This document shows positions 1 through 11,255 of a stretch of 64,000 nucleotides of DNA, piece after piece; position 1 is the stretch's first letter; each line of letters opens with the position of its first letter. Position numbers and translations under genes: made by a program. The DNA is taken from contig JAPEHQ010000013.1 in the NCBI GenBank assembly GCA_027405735.1, positions 186,001 to 250,000 on the forward strand, in the 5' to 3' direction. The notes beneath the pieces were generated by a model that saw only the letters and a list, made by a program, of their open reading frames with translations, had not been told where the DNA came from and searched no databases. The stretch is from Mucor racemosus. Lineage: Eukaryota > Mucoromycota > Mucoromycetes > Mucorales > Mucoraceae.

Positions 1-439
1 ATGTAACGGATATTAATGAGGTTTATGAACAGTTTTTTTTTTATCTTTGTTTGATCAGCCCCTTTTTTTTAAAAAAAAAGTACCATTTGTAGTATATATA
101 TAAAGATCTCGAGAAAATATATAGATATGCGATATGAATATCACTCCGAATAGATATCTGACACATGTAAAAATTATAGCGGAATAAACATTGAGAAACA
201 TTTACGAAAATTGCATATATCTAATTTTATTTTATTGCATTGATTTTTGTTAATTTAGTGATCTTTGAGACGTTAAGAGTACCGTACACGGATCAATCAA
301 TAAACAAAAAAAAAAAAAATTAAAAAGATGAGACGTTAAGGGATCTTTGAATTGAAGATATAATGAAATATGCATGTTGTGTGCCGAAATCTTGAAATTT
401 GCGAGTATAATAATTATGTTCAATTTGTTCTCTGATTGA
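1..439. other. AT-rich non-coding stretch
   Basis: Homopolymer A and T runs and TATA-like tracts only. I see no gene, RNA or repeat boundary here. Confidence 0.4.
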
Positions 440-1879
440 TCATCGTTGGATTTTTTTCAAATATGAATTTAATTTGTGCTTTTCAGATTGAATAGCGCTG
501 TGAAATGAGCTGCGAGGAGTTTTGGCATTGCTTCGTGGTTCTCGATTCAACTTGCTTTCAATAAATTTTTGGTATTCTCTTGCACGGTTTGGGGCAAGGT
601 GTATCTTGAGAAGGAATTCAATGGGTTTGTTTAATGTCTTTTTGATGATTCTGTTGTTCGTCCACGTATCCTTAAAATTGATTTTGTAAAGATTCAAGGC
701 TGTTAATACGAGCTTACGGGCAGGTACTGCAGTGTTTTCAACAATCAAAGAGGTTAAAGCGTGGTTGCTTTGAGCCAGTACATTGAATACAGGATGTGTT
801 CCTGCCGGTGGTCTTCGATCACCATAAATTGAAGTATATAAATATTGTATATACTGTTCTCTGAAAGCAAGCCAAAAAATTTACAGAAAGATTCCGAACG
901 AAGCACATTTGCAGAAAGAGAAGATGCAGAGTACTTGATGTCGGATTACATTTGGAAACCAGAAGAGAATACCTTGTCTAGTTAAAATCCTTGACATTCG
1001 TTGAAATCAACTTCACTACTTAGCCGATAGCAAATTCTGGATGATTTCATTGACAAAATCAAAGTAAAAACAGCAAGTTGAAAATCCATGATAAAGTCTG
1101 ACGTTTGATACAATGCATTATTTACTTTTCTCAAAAAATCATCTCTAATATCTTGATTCAAATCTTTTCTTACAATACTATTTAATGGTACATTGCAAGT
1201 GCGATGCTCTATATCTTCAGAAGGTGTATCTATTGATATCTATAAGACTTCACTGGATGCCTCAGAGACAGAGGGAACTTCAGAGGCAGCTTCCATACCG
1301 AAAAGCTTGCGACGTAAAGTTGGTATTATTTCATTATGTGTTTCAGGTACTTGTGTTGAGGAATCTTGTTCTTGAATTGATGCTTCTACAGTATAGTAAC
1401 TGTGGCACTTGCCGAAGGCAATGTCAAGTTAGAAATAACACCATCAAATTGCTCTTGTACATAATCATTCCAGTATTGAACATTTTTTTTCGTACCATGA
1501 TGCTTAAGATACGTTGCCAATTCATTTTGACTGCAATTTCAGATTTTTTCAGCTTCGCTAAGGATGCCGGGAGGGAGTCTTTTGGCTTCTAACATTTTCT
1601 TCTTTAGATCAGCCAACTTCTTGCTTTTACCAATAGCAGGTCTAACTTTTTTACTGATATAATCGCTCATTGATTGATTAAAGCTATCCATCAATCTCTG
1701 GCTTGAAACATTTGATGTTCTTGGTCTTTTGATAACTGGGACCATAGTTGATGGTAACGGCTTCGTGGCTCGTCTCTTTCCTTTACCACCGGAAGTATTC
1801 CATTGTGGGGGGGGGGGTGACTAGTTTGTGTTCCATCATAAGCACCTTTCTGCCCTTTTTTTCTACATTGTTTGGACAT
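440..1879 (-). pseudogene. Decayed ORF of unknown, probably transposon-related family
   Basis: Reading the minus strand from about 1879, coding-like sequence runs through a basic Ser/Pro segment, then a Lys-rich stretch (LADLKKKMLEAKRLPPGIL near 1560-1620), then ELATYLKHHGTKK, and ends in a 102-residue basic block at 440-748. The frame is broken repeatedly: by a run of 11 G at 1807-1817 that shifts frame, by an in-frame stop after SEAEKI near 1540, and by further stops between 1380 and 900. No intron signals repair these breaks. I do not recognise the family. The layout of a basic N-terminus and a long tail with several disabling lesions suggests a dead copy of a repetitive protein gene. A real multi-exon gene is less likely. 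Confidence 0.45.
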
Positions 1880-2894
1880 TTTGCTGAAACGATAAAATGA
1901 ACATGAAAAATGTCAACTCTCGAATTTTTTAAAGTGTGAACTCTTCAACTACTTATCTGTCATAAAAGTTAATTGTATCTTTTTAATGAGGGTTAAACTT
2001 CATAAATATAACTATTTTAAGAGACAGAAGAAAAATACAAAGAAAAAGATCAAAATCATTTAAGAGTATGTGCTGTGTTAAATCCTGGATGAAATGTTTA
2101 AAATACATCATATAAAATATATCATTTCCATATTCAGTCGAAATGCATTGTATTCTATATACATATATCAAAATAGCGTGCTTCGGAAAGCTATTTTTTA
2201 AACTTTATAAGAAGGATGATAGAGATATGTACAGTACCAAATATAGGTAATGAAGCATTATACACGGCGTACAAAACAAAGAACGTAATATCAAGTCATT
2301 CTGTATGTGTATTCAATTGGTAGTAGATAAAATGAAATACGTATAGTGCAGTACAGCTTAAAAACAACTCTTTCATTCTCATTATATAGCCAGTATTGGT
2401 ATAGTGCATTGACGCTACAATCTGTCTTTTATAAAATCGCCCCAAGCAATTTATTATACTCGCAAGATTCATGTTTTGCTATTGTGCAGTAAAGCGGAGT
2501 TATTAGAGCTGTCAGATTATTTCCTAATGAAGATCAATCTATACCTCATTTTAATTGATGATCAATATGGCTAATTTAATTTTTTTGTTAGAAAAAAAAT
2601 GTAAGATACATATTCAACATGCAAAAAGTACGTAACTCAGTTTTATCCATTTGTCGTGATAATAATAATGTAATGAGACAAATACAGTTATAAGTTAAAA
2701 GACAATGTTTATTAAGTTTGACATTTAAGATCTAATATTTATACTATTATTACTGTGTAACAAAAGAGTTAAAACTTCTACGACACATTCTCCAAGTTTG
2801 CTGAAAAATTTGAAATATAGCAGATAAATCTGAGTTTATATCCGGAACCCAAAATGCATCTCCGCTTTAAAAAAGCGAGGGTAAAAAAAACGAG
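1880..2894. other. Intergenic stretch between the pseudogene and the tRNA
   Basis: AT-rich, with only short spurious ORFs. Nothing is recognised in it except the T-run just downstream of the tRNA gene, described with that gene. Confidence 0.4.
2883..2890 (-). terminator. Pol III T-run terminator of tRNA-Val
   Basis: Eight consecutive T on the minus strand directly downstream of the tRNA 3' end, the usual RNA polymerase III stop signal. Confidence 0.75.
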
Positions 2895-2968
2895 TGTTTC
2901 CAGCCGGGCTCGAACCGGCGATCTTCACTATGTGAAAGTGACGAGTTAAACCACTTCTCCATGAAAAC
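2895..2968 (-). tRNA. tRNA-Val (anticodon CAC)
   Basis: On the minus strand a full cloverleaf can be drawn. The acceptor stem GTTTTCA pairs with TGGAAAC (one G-U), followed by discriminator A. The D arm is GAG/CTC. The anticodon stem TCACT/AGTGA encloses the loop TTCACAT, giving anticodon CAC (Val, codon GUG). The variable loop is AGATC. The T arm GCCGG/CCGGC encloses TTCGAGC. The internal B-box GGTTCGAGCCC is present. A run of eight T on the transcribed strand (2883-2890) lies 4 bp beyond the 3' end and fits a Pol III terminator. No intron is visible next to the anticodon. Confidence 0.95.
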
Positions 2969-3022
2969 CTCGGGTGTTTTGAAAATTTTATATATATTAG
3001 ATCTAATTAAATAAAAATGTGG

Positions 3023-3044
3023 TCACGTGATACATATCACGTGA
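3023..3044. promoter_or_regulatory. Palindromic pair of CACGTG sites
   Basis: Two TCACGTGA octamers (3023-3030 and 3037-3044) form one larger palindrome with arms TCACGTGATA and TATCACGTGA around a CA centre. CACGTG is the core E-box bound by bHLH factors such as Pho4, Cbf1 and USF types. The site lies 54 bp upstream of the tRNA 5' end and about 550 bp upstream of the ammonium transporter ATG, so the regulated gene is not clear. Confidence 0.4.
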
Positions 3045-3495
3045 GTCTCCCGGCCATTATTCGTTAGAAAATCTCTTTTTTTGGACAAAATAAGTGTAGA
3101 TAAGGTGGAGATTCGATTTGTATTTCAAACACAATCGTTTAAACATATAAGCATAGCCACAAGTCTAGGTTTATTAGTTCAAATTACTCCCAATATTTTT
3201 TTAATTGCTGATTTATACAAAACGCAAAGTAATTGTACGTATCCTGGCGATGTCGAATCAGAAACAAGAAATCTCACTTGAATGACATTTGGAGCAGTGA
3301 TTCACAGATTAAAGTGTTAGATATTCAATAAAATAATATCGGCTAATATTAAATCACATTTATTCATCATGTATGGATCTTATAATTATAAAAAGTTTTA
3401 GATCAAAAACTAAATTAAAAACTACATTTGTTTCAATTGACAAACATCTCTCAATTATGACGGTTCTTGTGTATACATGACTCAAAAACCCCGCC

Positions 3496-3517
3496 CTATC
3501 TTATATTTTCGAGATAA
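3496..3517. promoter_or_regulatory. Paired GATA-factor motifs upstream of the ammonium transporter
   Basis: CTATCT (3496-3501, AGATAG on the minus strand) and AGATAA (3512-3517) both match HGATAR. They sit about 80-100 bp before the transporter ATG. Fungal nitrogen-catabolite GATA activators (AreA/Nit2/Gln3 class) bind such closely spaced sites, so nitrogen-regulated expression is plausible. This is inference from motif and position; short GATA motifs are common in AT-rich DNA. Confidence 0.35.
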
Positions 3518-3596
3518 CAAGATCTCCCAATCTTTTCCTCTTGTTCTATTTGAATCTTTCGCATTTAGTTGGCCACTCCCCTTACATTAAGTCAAT

Positions 3597-5954
3597 ATGT
3601 CGGCTAATACAACGACACCGAATATGGATATAAGCTATGTTACAGACAGTGGAGATACAGGATGGGTGATGATCTGTACAATGCTTGTATTCTTGATGGT
3701 AATTTGAAATACCTAATTCAATCCATTACTACATTTTTGACATTTCTCCTCCCAGTCACCTGCATTAGGGTTTTTTTATGCAGGTCTTGCTAGAGCTAAA
3801 AATGCTCTATCACTTATGTATTTAACAGTTATGTCAGTTGCAGTTGTGTCATTTCAAGTAAATATAAACATGGGGATTTATATTTTCACATTTTAATTTT
3901 TTTTTTCACCTACTTATAGTGGTACTTGATTGGTTACTCACTCACATTTTCCGATACCGGATCATCTTTTATTGGCGATTCCAGTAAGGAAACAATAGCT
4001 ATTTTATATTAGTTTTATTAAAGCATTTAGTGTAGAAAACTTCTTATTGAGAGGTGTCGGTAGAGAACCACAAATTCCTGGTCAAACAATCCCAGCATCT
4101 GCTTTTATGCTATTTCAATGCATGTTTGCTGCCATCACTCCAGGTAAACAAAAATCTTGTATTCAATCCAGATATAGTAACTAAAATTAAAATCCTAATT
4201 TAGCATTAGCCTTTGGATCTGCCGCGGAACGAATGTCGGTAAGCTTTGAATATTTGTCATTCTCATTACCAAAAGAAAATCTTACAATTGCATTTATAGT
4301 TGGGTCCTGCGATTTTATTCATCTTTATTTGGACAACCTTAGTTTATGGTTTGTATTTACTCTATATAATAAGTGTCATGTATTAACAAATATACTAGAT
4401 ATTATTACTAACTGGGTTTGGAGTGAAAAAGGCTGGCTTGCTGTTATGGGCGTTATGGATTTTGCAGGGTATTTTAACTTGCTTTGATCTGTTAAATTGA
4501 TAACTAATTTATGATTTATTAATGTAGTGGTACACCTGTTCATATTTCAAGTGGTTTAGCAGCAGGTAGACATTTACAAATCATACATTCATTCAATAAC
4601 TAATTATATCATTAAAGTTGCTTATGCCATGGTCGTTGGCAAACGTAGAGATTACCATGAAAATGTCAATGTTCCTCATAATGTTTCATTTGTATTCTTG
4701 GGCTTAGCTCTCATGTGGTTTGGCTGGTTAGGTTTTAATGCTGGTAGTGCATTAGGAGCTAATGCTCGTAGTGTTCATTCGCTTGTATGTACTCATTTAT
4801 CAGCCTGTACAGCTGCTGTTGTTTGGGTGTTAATGGATTATCAACATACTCGTAAATGGTCAATCATTGGTCTTTGTACTGGTGCAGTTGCTGGTTTAGC
4901 TACCATTACACCTGGATCAGGTTTTGTTAGTGAGGCCAGTTCCCTTGCTTTCGGTGCTCTTGGTTCTATTATCTCTAATATTATCATTCGCTATAAACAT
5001 CGTCTCGGTTTCGATGATGCCCTTGATGTATTTGCTGTGCATTACATTGGTGGTTTAGTTGGTTTGGTGCTTACAGGTATTTTCGCAGAGCAATGGGTGA
5101 TTGCATTAGGTTTTCCTGAAGGTACACCATCTGATGCTATGCCTAAGGGAGGCTGGTTAGATGGTAATTGGATTCAGGTGCCTGTTCAACTAGCTGCTAT
5201 TGTTAGTGTTTCCGCTTGGTCATTTGTTGTAACTTATATCATCTTGGTTGTGCTTAACAAAATACCTTCTCTTAAATTGAGATTAGCTGATGAGGACGAA
5301 ATTATCGGTACCGATTGGGCAGAAATGGGTGAACGTGCATACGGTTATTTGCCTGTGGATGAAGAGCATGCTCAAATACGACAATTGGAAGAGGAAAATA
5401 GACGTCGTTTAGAGGAAGCAGAAGAAGAAGCTATTAGTCAAGGTTGTGAAATACAACTTGATGAACATGTTAATGGTACACTTGGAAATCAAAACAGAAA
5501 TTCAAGTGGTATTGATCTACATCTCAATACTGTACCAACTGGAACTACCTCTGCTCATCGTAAAGGGTTTAAGCAAAACCTTCGACATTTAATGATGTCT
5601 CGCAATGCACACAAAAATAAGAATAAGAATATTCCAGTGGATGGTGCATTTGTAATTGAAGAGCCAGTTATATTAAATTATGGGCAAGATAAAAATCTTG
5701 GTGGTGGTAGTTTATCTAAAGAAATGGATTCATATACTCAAAAGAATACCCCTAAACAACAACAACCAAAAGATGTGGAGTTGACCGATTTAGCACATCA
5801 AAAGAACTTCTTTTTGTATGATACAGATGAGGCTGGACCAAGCACAACGGTGAGTAGTGGACAAAATACACCAAAAATTGAATTTCGTGATTCAGATACA
5901 GTACTCAATATTGAGCGTGTCAGTAGTAGCAATAACCCACCAAATGAAAAATAG
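3597..5954 (+). CDS. Ammonium transporter, Amt/Mep family (Mep2-like)
   Basis: Nine exons: 3597-3698, 3756-3857, 3920-3983, 4036-4143, 4204-4238, 4300-4348, 4399-4468, 4528-4565, 4618-5954. They sum to 1,905 nt (634 aa). The protein moves ammonium across the plasma membrane. Typical Amt features are ALGFFYAGLARAKN in the first helices, AFGSAAERMS, GGTPVHISSG with pore His about 182, and ALDVFAVHYIGG with the second pore His about 331. Both twin-His residues are kept, as in Mep2; Mep1/Mep3-type proteins replace the first one. The cytosolic tail starts after LADEDEIIGTDWAEMGERAY and is unusually long (about 215 residues), with a charged coiled-coil-like stretch and Asn/Ser-rich sequence; family members are usually 430-500 aa. 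The gene converges on the methyltransferase gene with 50 bp between stops. A sensor (transceptor) role as in yeast Mep2 is possible but not shown. Confidence 0.95.
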
Positions 5955-6004
5955 ATAAACAAACGTTGTATTATAATAAAAAAAATATATATATATATCA
6001 AAAA

Positions 6005-7523
6005 CTAATTTACAAAATCTTCATAAGCATCCATAACATTCATACCCTCTAAATCTAAATTTTGAGGATAAAGTGTGTTATCTAAGCGAGTTTCAGGTTC
6101 ATAAAGACAAGAATATTCTGGCTTATGATCAGGCATCATACCAGGTGTATAATTGTAATTGTATGTTTGTTCGTGAAGTTCCCATACACCACGACGTAAT
6201 AAAGGTCTATCATCAGATGGTTCAGTGAATGTTGCATCCTTGTCAACTGTTTCAGGTGTGCTCAAAGCAATACCATCTGTAGCAGTAACTTCGATATAAA
6301 TAGTGTAACTACGCATATCATTAACAATGCAACGCATCCAACCACGAATCTTTTGATTAGCATTAACAGCCAAAGGCTCTTTGAATAAGAAACGGACTTG
6401 CTGCCAATGAGTACGCTCGGCGCTTGGACCAGTTGACATTTCAACAGTAGTACCTAAATCTTCTGGATTAGGCTTATCATAAGGTGGTGGTGCAAACACA
6501 AGATCGAACCATCCTGCAACGCCATGCATTAAACCCGTGTATTGAGCGGTCCAACTAAATGGAATTGTGATATCTTGTAATTCTTTGACAGTGACAGTTG
6601 AGAAATCGACGCCATAAGTATCAAAGATAGAAGGTGTTGTGATCAAACTGCGAGGATCAAAATGACCAACAACAGGCATACCAAACATTTCATCGCGGGC
6701 GTCTTTGTAAAGTGAAGTTAAATCGATACCATAAAATGATTGTTGTTCCCTAAAGAAACAATTACAATGCGTCCTCATTTCTTGATATTATTGTTTTTGT
6801 GTGCTTACCAGAAACGGGCTTTACCCATCGTTTCACTCCATAAAGTTGCATCAGTAAATGGTGCAAGGTAAATGTTACCCTTTGAGGGAAACAAAGCTCC
6901 TCCAGGCTTCAAGTAATGATCTCTGGCATAAACGTAACTTTCCAACTATAAATTGATTAAAAAAAATTCATCTAAATTGATGAATTTGAGTAATTTTACC
7001 ATTCTTTCATGAAACAAAAGTACACCAATAGGTTCTGAAATGATTGTGTCAACTTTAGGTAAAGGTAAATCAGGTTCTTCGATCTTGGCTATTTTCAAAA
7101 TAATTAATATTTATCATGTGGTATGCCTTATTTACATACCATTAATTACTTCAATTCTATCCTTCAAGAAAGCATTCTTTCCCTCATCAGCAGCCTTAAC
7201 AAGTTTTTGCATCTTTTTGGCCATTCCAGATGCTTCCACAGCATAAACTTTCTTGGCTCCAGCTTGAACTGCAAAATAAGAAAGGATGCCAGAACCAGAA
7301 CCTACGTCCATAACAAGTTTATCTTTAAAAGATTTGGGTCCGTTTAATAGAATGGAAGAACGATAAGTAGAGGTACGTACAGTATCTTGCAGCATATTTT
7401 GCTAAACAGATATGTCAGTCATGATCGCGTTTGCTATACTAGTTTACTTACTTGATGCTGAAGCTGAGCATAATAACCAAAGTATTGTGGGTCTCTGTGT
7501 TCTACACCAGGAACGTTTGACAT
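6005..7523 (-). CDS. Protein arginine methyltransferase, CARM1/PRMT4 type
   Basis: Five exons: 7523-7452, 7401-7140, 7088-7000, 6945-6809, 6749-6005. They sum to 1,305 nt (434 aa). The enzyme transfers methyl groups from S-adenosylmethionine to arginine side chains, typically on histones and transcription or splicing factors. Visible motifs are motif [13 protein letters not shown] (about 54-65), VYAVEAS (76-82), the double-E loop [11 protein letters not shown] (about 130) and the THW loop SAERTHWQQ (about 297-304). The N-terminal [18 protein letters not shown] and the beta-barrel sequence match CARM1/PRMT4 better than PRMT1. The N-terminal PH-like domain of animal CARM1 is absent, and the C-terminal tail (Tyr-rich TYNYNYTP) is short. 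The ATG chosen precedes the conserved [10 protein letters not shown]. Sequence upstream of it stays open in the same frame for some 15 codons, so a further 5' exon cannot be excluded. Confidence 0.93.
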
Positions 7524-8636
7524 ATTTTCGTGTTGATTGAAAGAACAAAAAGGGCCAAGAGGTCTATCGTGTGCTGTATGATATAGTGAATTTTATTAAA
7601 TTACCGCCTACAATCAAGTCAAAATTTTCATACCAAAAACCAACAAGTGAAGGCTCTTTTAGTTAAAGAGTTGTAGCACAGCGTGATCCCGATTATTTAT
7701 TTTTGAATAACATATGCAATTTATCTTCATTGTTATACGTGATGAAAGTTCATTACAAAATAGAATGTATATTCAAGACTAATCACATATTTTTCGACTC
7801 AACATCACCTTGTTTGGTGGTGGCTTCTTGACACAACGAGTAAAACTAATATTCAGCCATAGAAGTGTTAAATTTTAATACTTTCATCTTGGTATAAAAT
7901 GCTGTGATTTGATTCTGCTCAAATTAAACATGTAGTTACTTTAGCACATGTAATAAAATTCGAAATGTCAATCTCCAACAAGAAAAATTGATCATCAGCT
8001 TTGAAAAAACTTGGAGATGGATTTTCTTGCATTATTGCATGTATCTGCCGAATAAAAAATGCCTTATTATGCTTGAGATGCTAAGGAACACTTTCAAACA
8101 ATTTTATTTAATTTTTCATGCGATTTAGACTGCTGTAAATTATTCAAGTAACTTGACCATGCCGCATAATATCAAGAAGTGTAAAATATTTTACTTTTCA
8201 ATCATTGGTATCTCTACCAATTGCAAAATTATTTCAGACCAAAATACACCAAATCAAATTTACAGTTTGATACAATGGCTTGCATCAACTTTAAAAGCTA
8301 TACAGAAGCTTTTGCAATTTTTAATATCCATAAATATGAAAATTGTCAAAAACCCGAACTTTTTTACCAGCCAAATAAAAAGCATTTGGCCATTTTCAAC
8401 TTAAATTCCTTGGCGTGATAAAATGTTGTGCAAAGCTTTTAGCTTCCATTTGTACAGTTTTGCTTCCTTTAGCTCCGTTTTTGATTAAGGAATGACACAT
8501 AACGTCCACAACTAAAGATAATAGCTACATAATTGTTCATTTTCATCAATCAAAAACAGGATATTGATATTTTTATCTGCTTTATTTTCGTATACCACAA
8601 TGTGTGCCAAATTTGTCGCTTTTGATTACAGCATGA
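7524..8636. other. Upstream region of the methyltransferase gene and unassigned sequence
   Basis: AT-rich with short spurious ORFs. It holds the likely 5' UTR or promoter of the methyltransferase gene. No recognised gene or repeat. Confidence 0.35.
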
Positions 8637-8915
8637 TTTATCAGAATATATAAATGTGAAATAAAACTAGAAATTTAATCATATAAAGAGATGTTTATTA
8701 AAAGGAAATAAAGAGGGGTTATATACTAATTGAACTGAGGGGAGATGATGATGTGATAAGGATTATAGATGTTATTTACTATACCAATGTGACATGATAA
8801 TGGAACATTATGCTGGAACTGTGGTTTCGTTGATGCTCAATTGATCTGACTTTCGGTTCATGAACTATTGTTTTACTTTTAATTTTGACGTCCAGTTAAG
8901 AATGATACATTACAG
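8637..8915 (+). repeat. Repeat family D, copy 1 (LTR-like)
   Basis: Begins near TGATTTATCA and contains AAATTTAATCATATAAAGAG, GGGTTATATACTA and GTGATAAGGATTATAG. It ends near TTAAGAATGATACAT. The same order of blocks occurs inverted at about 10738-11093, and looser relatives occur near 12057-12357 and 44825-45085. The TG start, CA-like end and size suggest a solo LTR, but I found no clear target-site duplication. Confidence 0.4.
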
Positions 8916-9059
8916 TATTTCGCTCGATTCTATCTGCATTTTTGATCAAGCAGTGTTATTAAAAAAATCAGAAAAATTTCTAAATTAGCTTTTTATTTTA
9001 CTATCATTCTTTCTATAAACAAGGTCTAATGTATCCATAAACTCTCAGATGTAAATTAT

Positions 9060-9987
9060 TCGGATTACACTACCTAGTCTTGAGTCTGTTTTGTACCTCA
9101 CGAAAGACTCAAAAATGCGTAAAATTCACTGCTTTTTTCTTGAAAAATGTATCTCATTTTTCATCCCTGCTCTGCTTATTTTTTCACTAAATAACACCAA
9201 GAAAACATTATATGCCAATGTACCTGAGATGCTCACCTTTAATCTAAAAACAAGTATCCGGAAATATCCTACTTTTTACAGTTGGTATTAATTTTTCAGT
9301 GCTAAGGTTTCAGATTTTTATGCGTATGTCACTGCTAAAGGATTGAAAACTTTGAGGCTTCATATCTCTAGAAATAATTAAGCTATACTAACACTTTCTA
9401 ATAATAAAACTTACTTGTTTTGACGTGCTTTATAACATATTTTAGTGTAAAAAAATTCTAAGCACTTTTATTTTTTTTCGTTTTTTTTTTGGACATTTCT
9501 GTAGTATGTTTCAAGATATTGATTAAATTGAACGACATTTTTTTTACATTCATGTCATTAAGCTCGTTGAGCTCTCTTGGACCCAATTTAGAGTTTTTCA
9601 AAATATTGATTTTTCGTGGAGATATCCTAAAAAATGTGTACAAAAAGGTACCTCAATTTCTAGCTTCCATTTTCCCTTATATACCCTCATCCCAAATTCT
9701 GAAACAGAAAAAATTTTTGACAAAAATGTTGTTTCCTCTACGAAAAATGCAGCTAAATTTTTTTACAATAGATCAATCGATAGATAATGTTTTTGCGCAT
9801 CATCTCAATTAGGTGTATTTTAAATATGCTTATAAAAAGTAATGTATATCTTTAAAAAATCTTCAAAATTTCAATTGCATTTTACACAAAATTTAATGTG
9901 GAATGTTTTTCTGACTTTTCTTTAGATGGATGCAAAATCCAAAACTGTACAAAAACTATTTAATACTCTAGGTCAACTTACTTTGCA
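9060..9987 (+). repeat. Repeat family A, copy 1
   Basis: About 0.93 kb that aligns along its length with about 22085-23024 and, more weakly, with about 45085-45890. Shared blocks include CTAAATAACACCAAG, ATATGCCAATGTACCTGAGATG, CGGAAATATCCTACT and TTAAGCTCGTTGAGCTCTCT. ORFs in the two closer copies look alike on both strands, but the third copy keeps none, so I treat the family as non-coding. Confidence 0.6.
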
Positions 9988-10737
9988 GCTCATGAGTCAT
10001 TAAACAGTTTTGTTTTTTTAATCATTTTTCATCCATTTTTTAAAATAAATTTTGGAACCCTGTGGAGATAGGTTTTAAGCTGTGATAAAAACTATGATTT
10101 TGGTTATCTCGACGAAAAATCAATAAATTTCGCTAAAACAAAAAATTTAGAGTAGCAATCAATTAGACCTATCTTGTGAATACAAAAATTAAGCCCTGAT
10201 AATGAGTTTTAAGTTTTACAAAATAATAAATTAATATGTACAACGGCAGAAAACAAAGAAAAAAAATCCCATTCTTGTGAATATTGATCCAATTAATCTC
10301 CAGCTATACAAGATGGTAGATTTAAATATACTCTGCATAACAGTTTATACTTCTACTTTCACAAATGACTGTGAATTGAGAAAACCATCAGAAAAACATG
10401 ATATTTCTGTCCAATAAAACTACCTGTTGTGTCGTATATTTTTATATATGTTTGATATATAATACTTAAAAAAAATAAAACTAAAAGAGAATGAGTAATG
10501 AATCCGTTCTTTAACTATATAATGAAAACAACATATCGTTTATTTAGATGATATAAAAGTATGGCCTTTTACTGTATATTGATTTGATATTGAGAACCTG
10601 AGATGTAATTTAAGACACTATTAAACGATTAGACATGTTTGATAGTAATCTATTATGGATATAAATGGATCAATCATAATCTAATCGTGCTTGCAGAGCT
10701 TATGAAATACCTTGTTTCAGTGTTGCGCTAAATATGC
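9988..10737. other. Unassigned AT-rich stretch
   Basis: No gene found. Contains short A/T runs only, with no repeat counterpart noticed elsewhere in the window. Confidence 0.3.
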
Positions 10738-11093
10738 TTGGATGCTGATGATGTATCATTCTTAAACCGGATCATGTCAAATCCAAAAAAGTAAACAATA
10801 ACAGATCCTCCGGAACCGGAAGTTCCTTAATAATTAAATATTAACTATACAATGCTCCTAAAAGCATGGTATAGAAGCATGGTACAAAAGCATAATACGC
10901 CAGTGCGATATTCCAACATGATATACCAACATGACACATTGCTATTAAATTAACATCTAAACTACCTTATCACATCATTAATTCCCAAAATCAAATAGTA
11001 TATAAACCCTATTAATTTCATTCCAATAAACAATATCTCTTTACTTGATTAAATTTCTAATTTTATTTAACCTAAACATATTTTGATAAATCA
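10738..11093 (-). repeat. Repeat family D, copy 2 (LTR-like, inverted relative to copy 1)
   Basis: The reverse complement carries the same ordered blocks as 8637-8915: TGATTTATCA, AGAAATTTAATCA, GGGTTTATATACTA, GATGTGATAAGG and TTAAGAATGATACAT. It is about 80 bp longer because of an extra segment with repeated ACCATGCTT motifs. Confidence 0.4.
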
Positions 11094-11255
11094 GTTGATT
11101 TGATGGCTACTTGATTGATTAACCGCTGGGATAAAATAATATGGTGTTATAATTGAGGTCCAAGTGTTCTTGGTAATTGCTGAATTAAACTTAGTACGCT
11201 AGGTGTTTCTTATATCCGATATCAAGAGTTTACACTTCAATGAATGTTGTAGTCC

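Noticed and set aside
9489..9812. 107-residue ORF resembling the one at 22525-22824
   Set aside because: DNA-level repeat similarity. Frames on the opposite strand are equally similar, and the third copy near 45.6 kb has no ORF.
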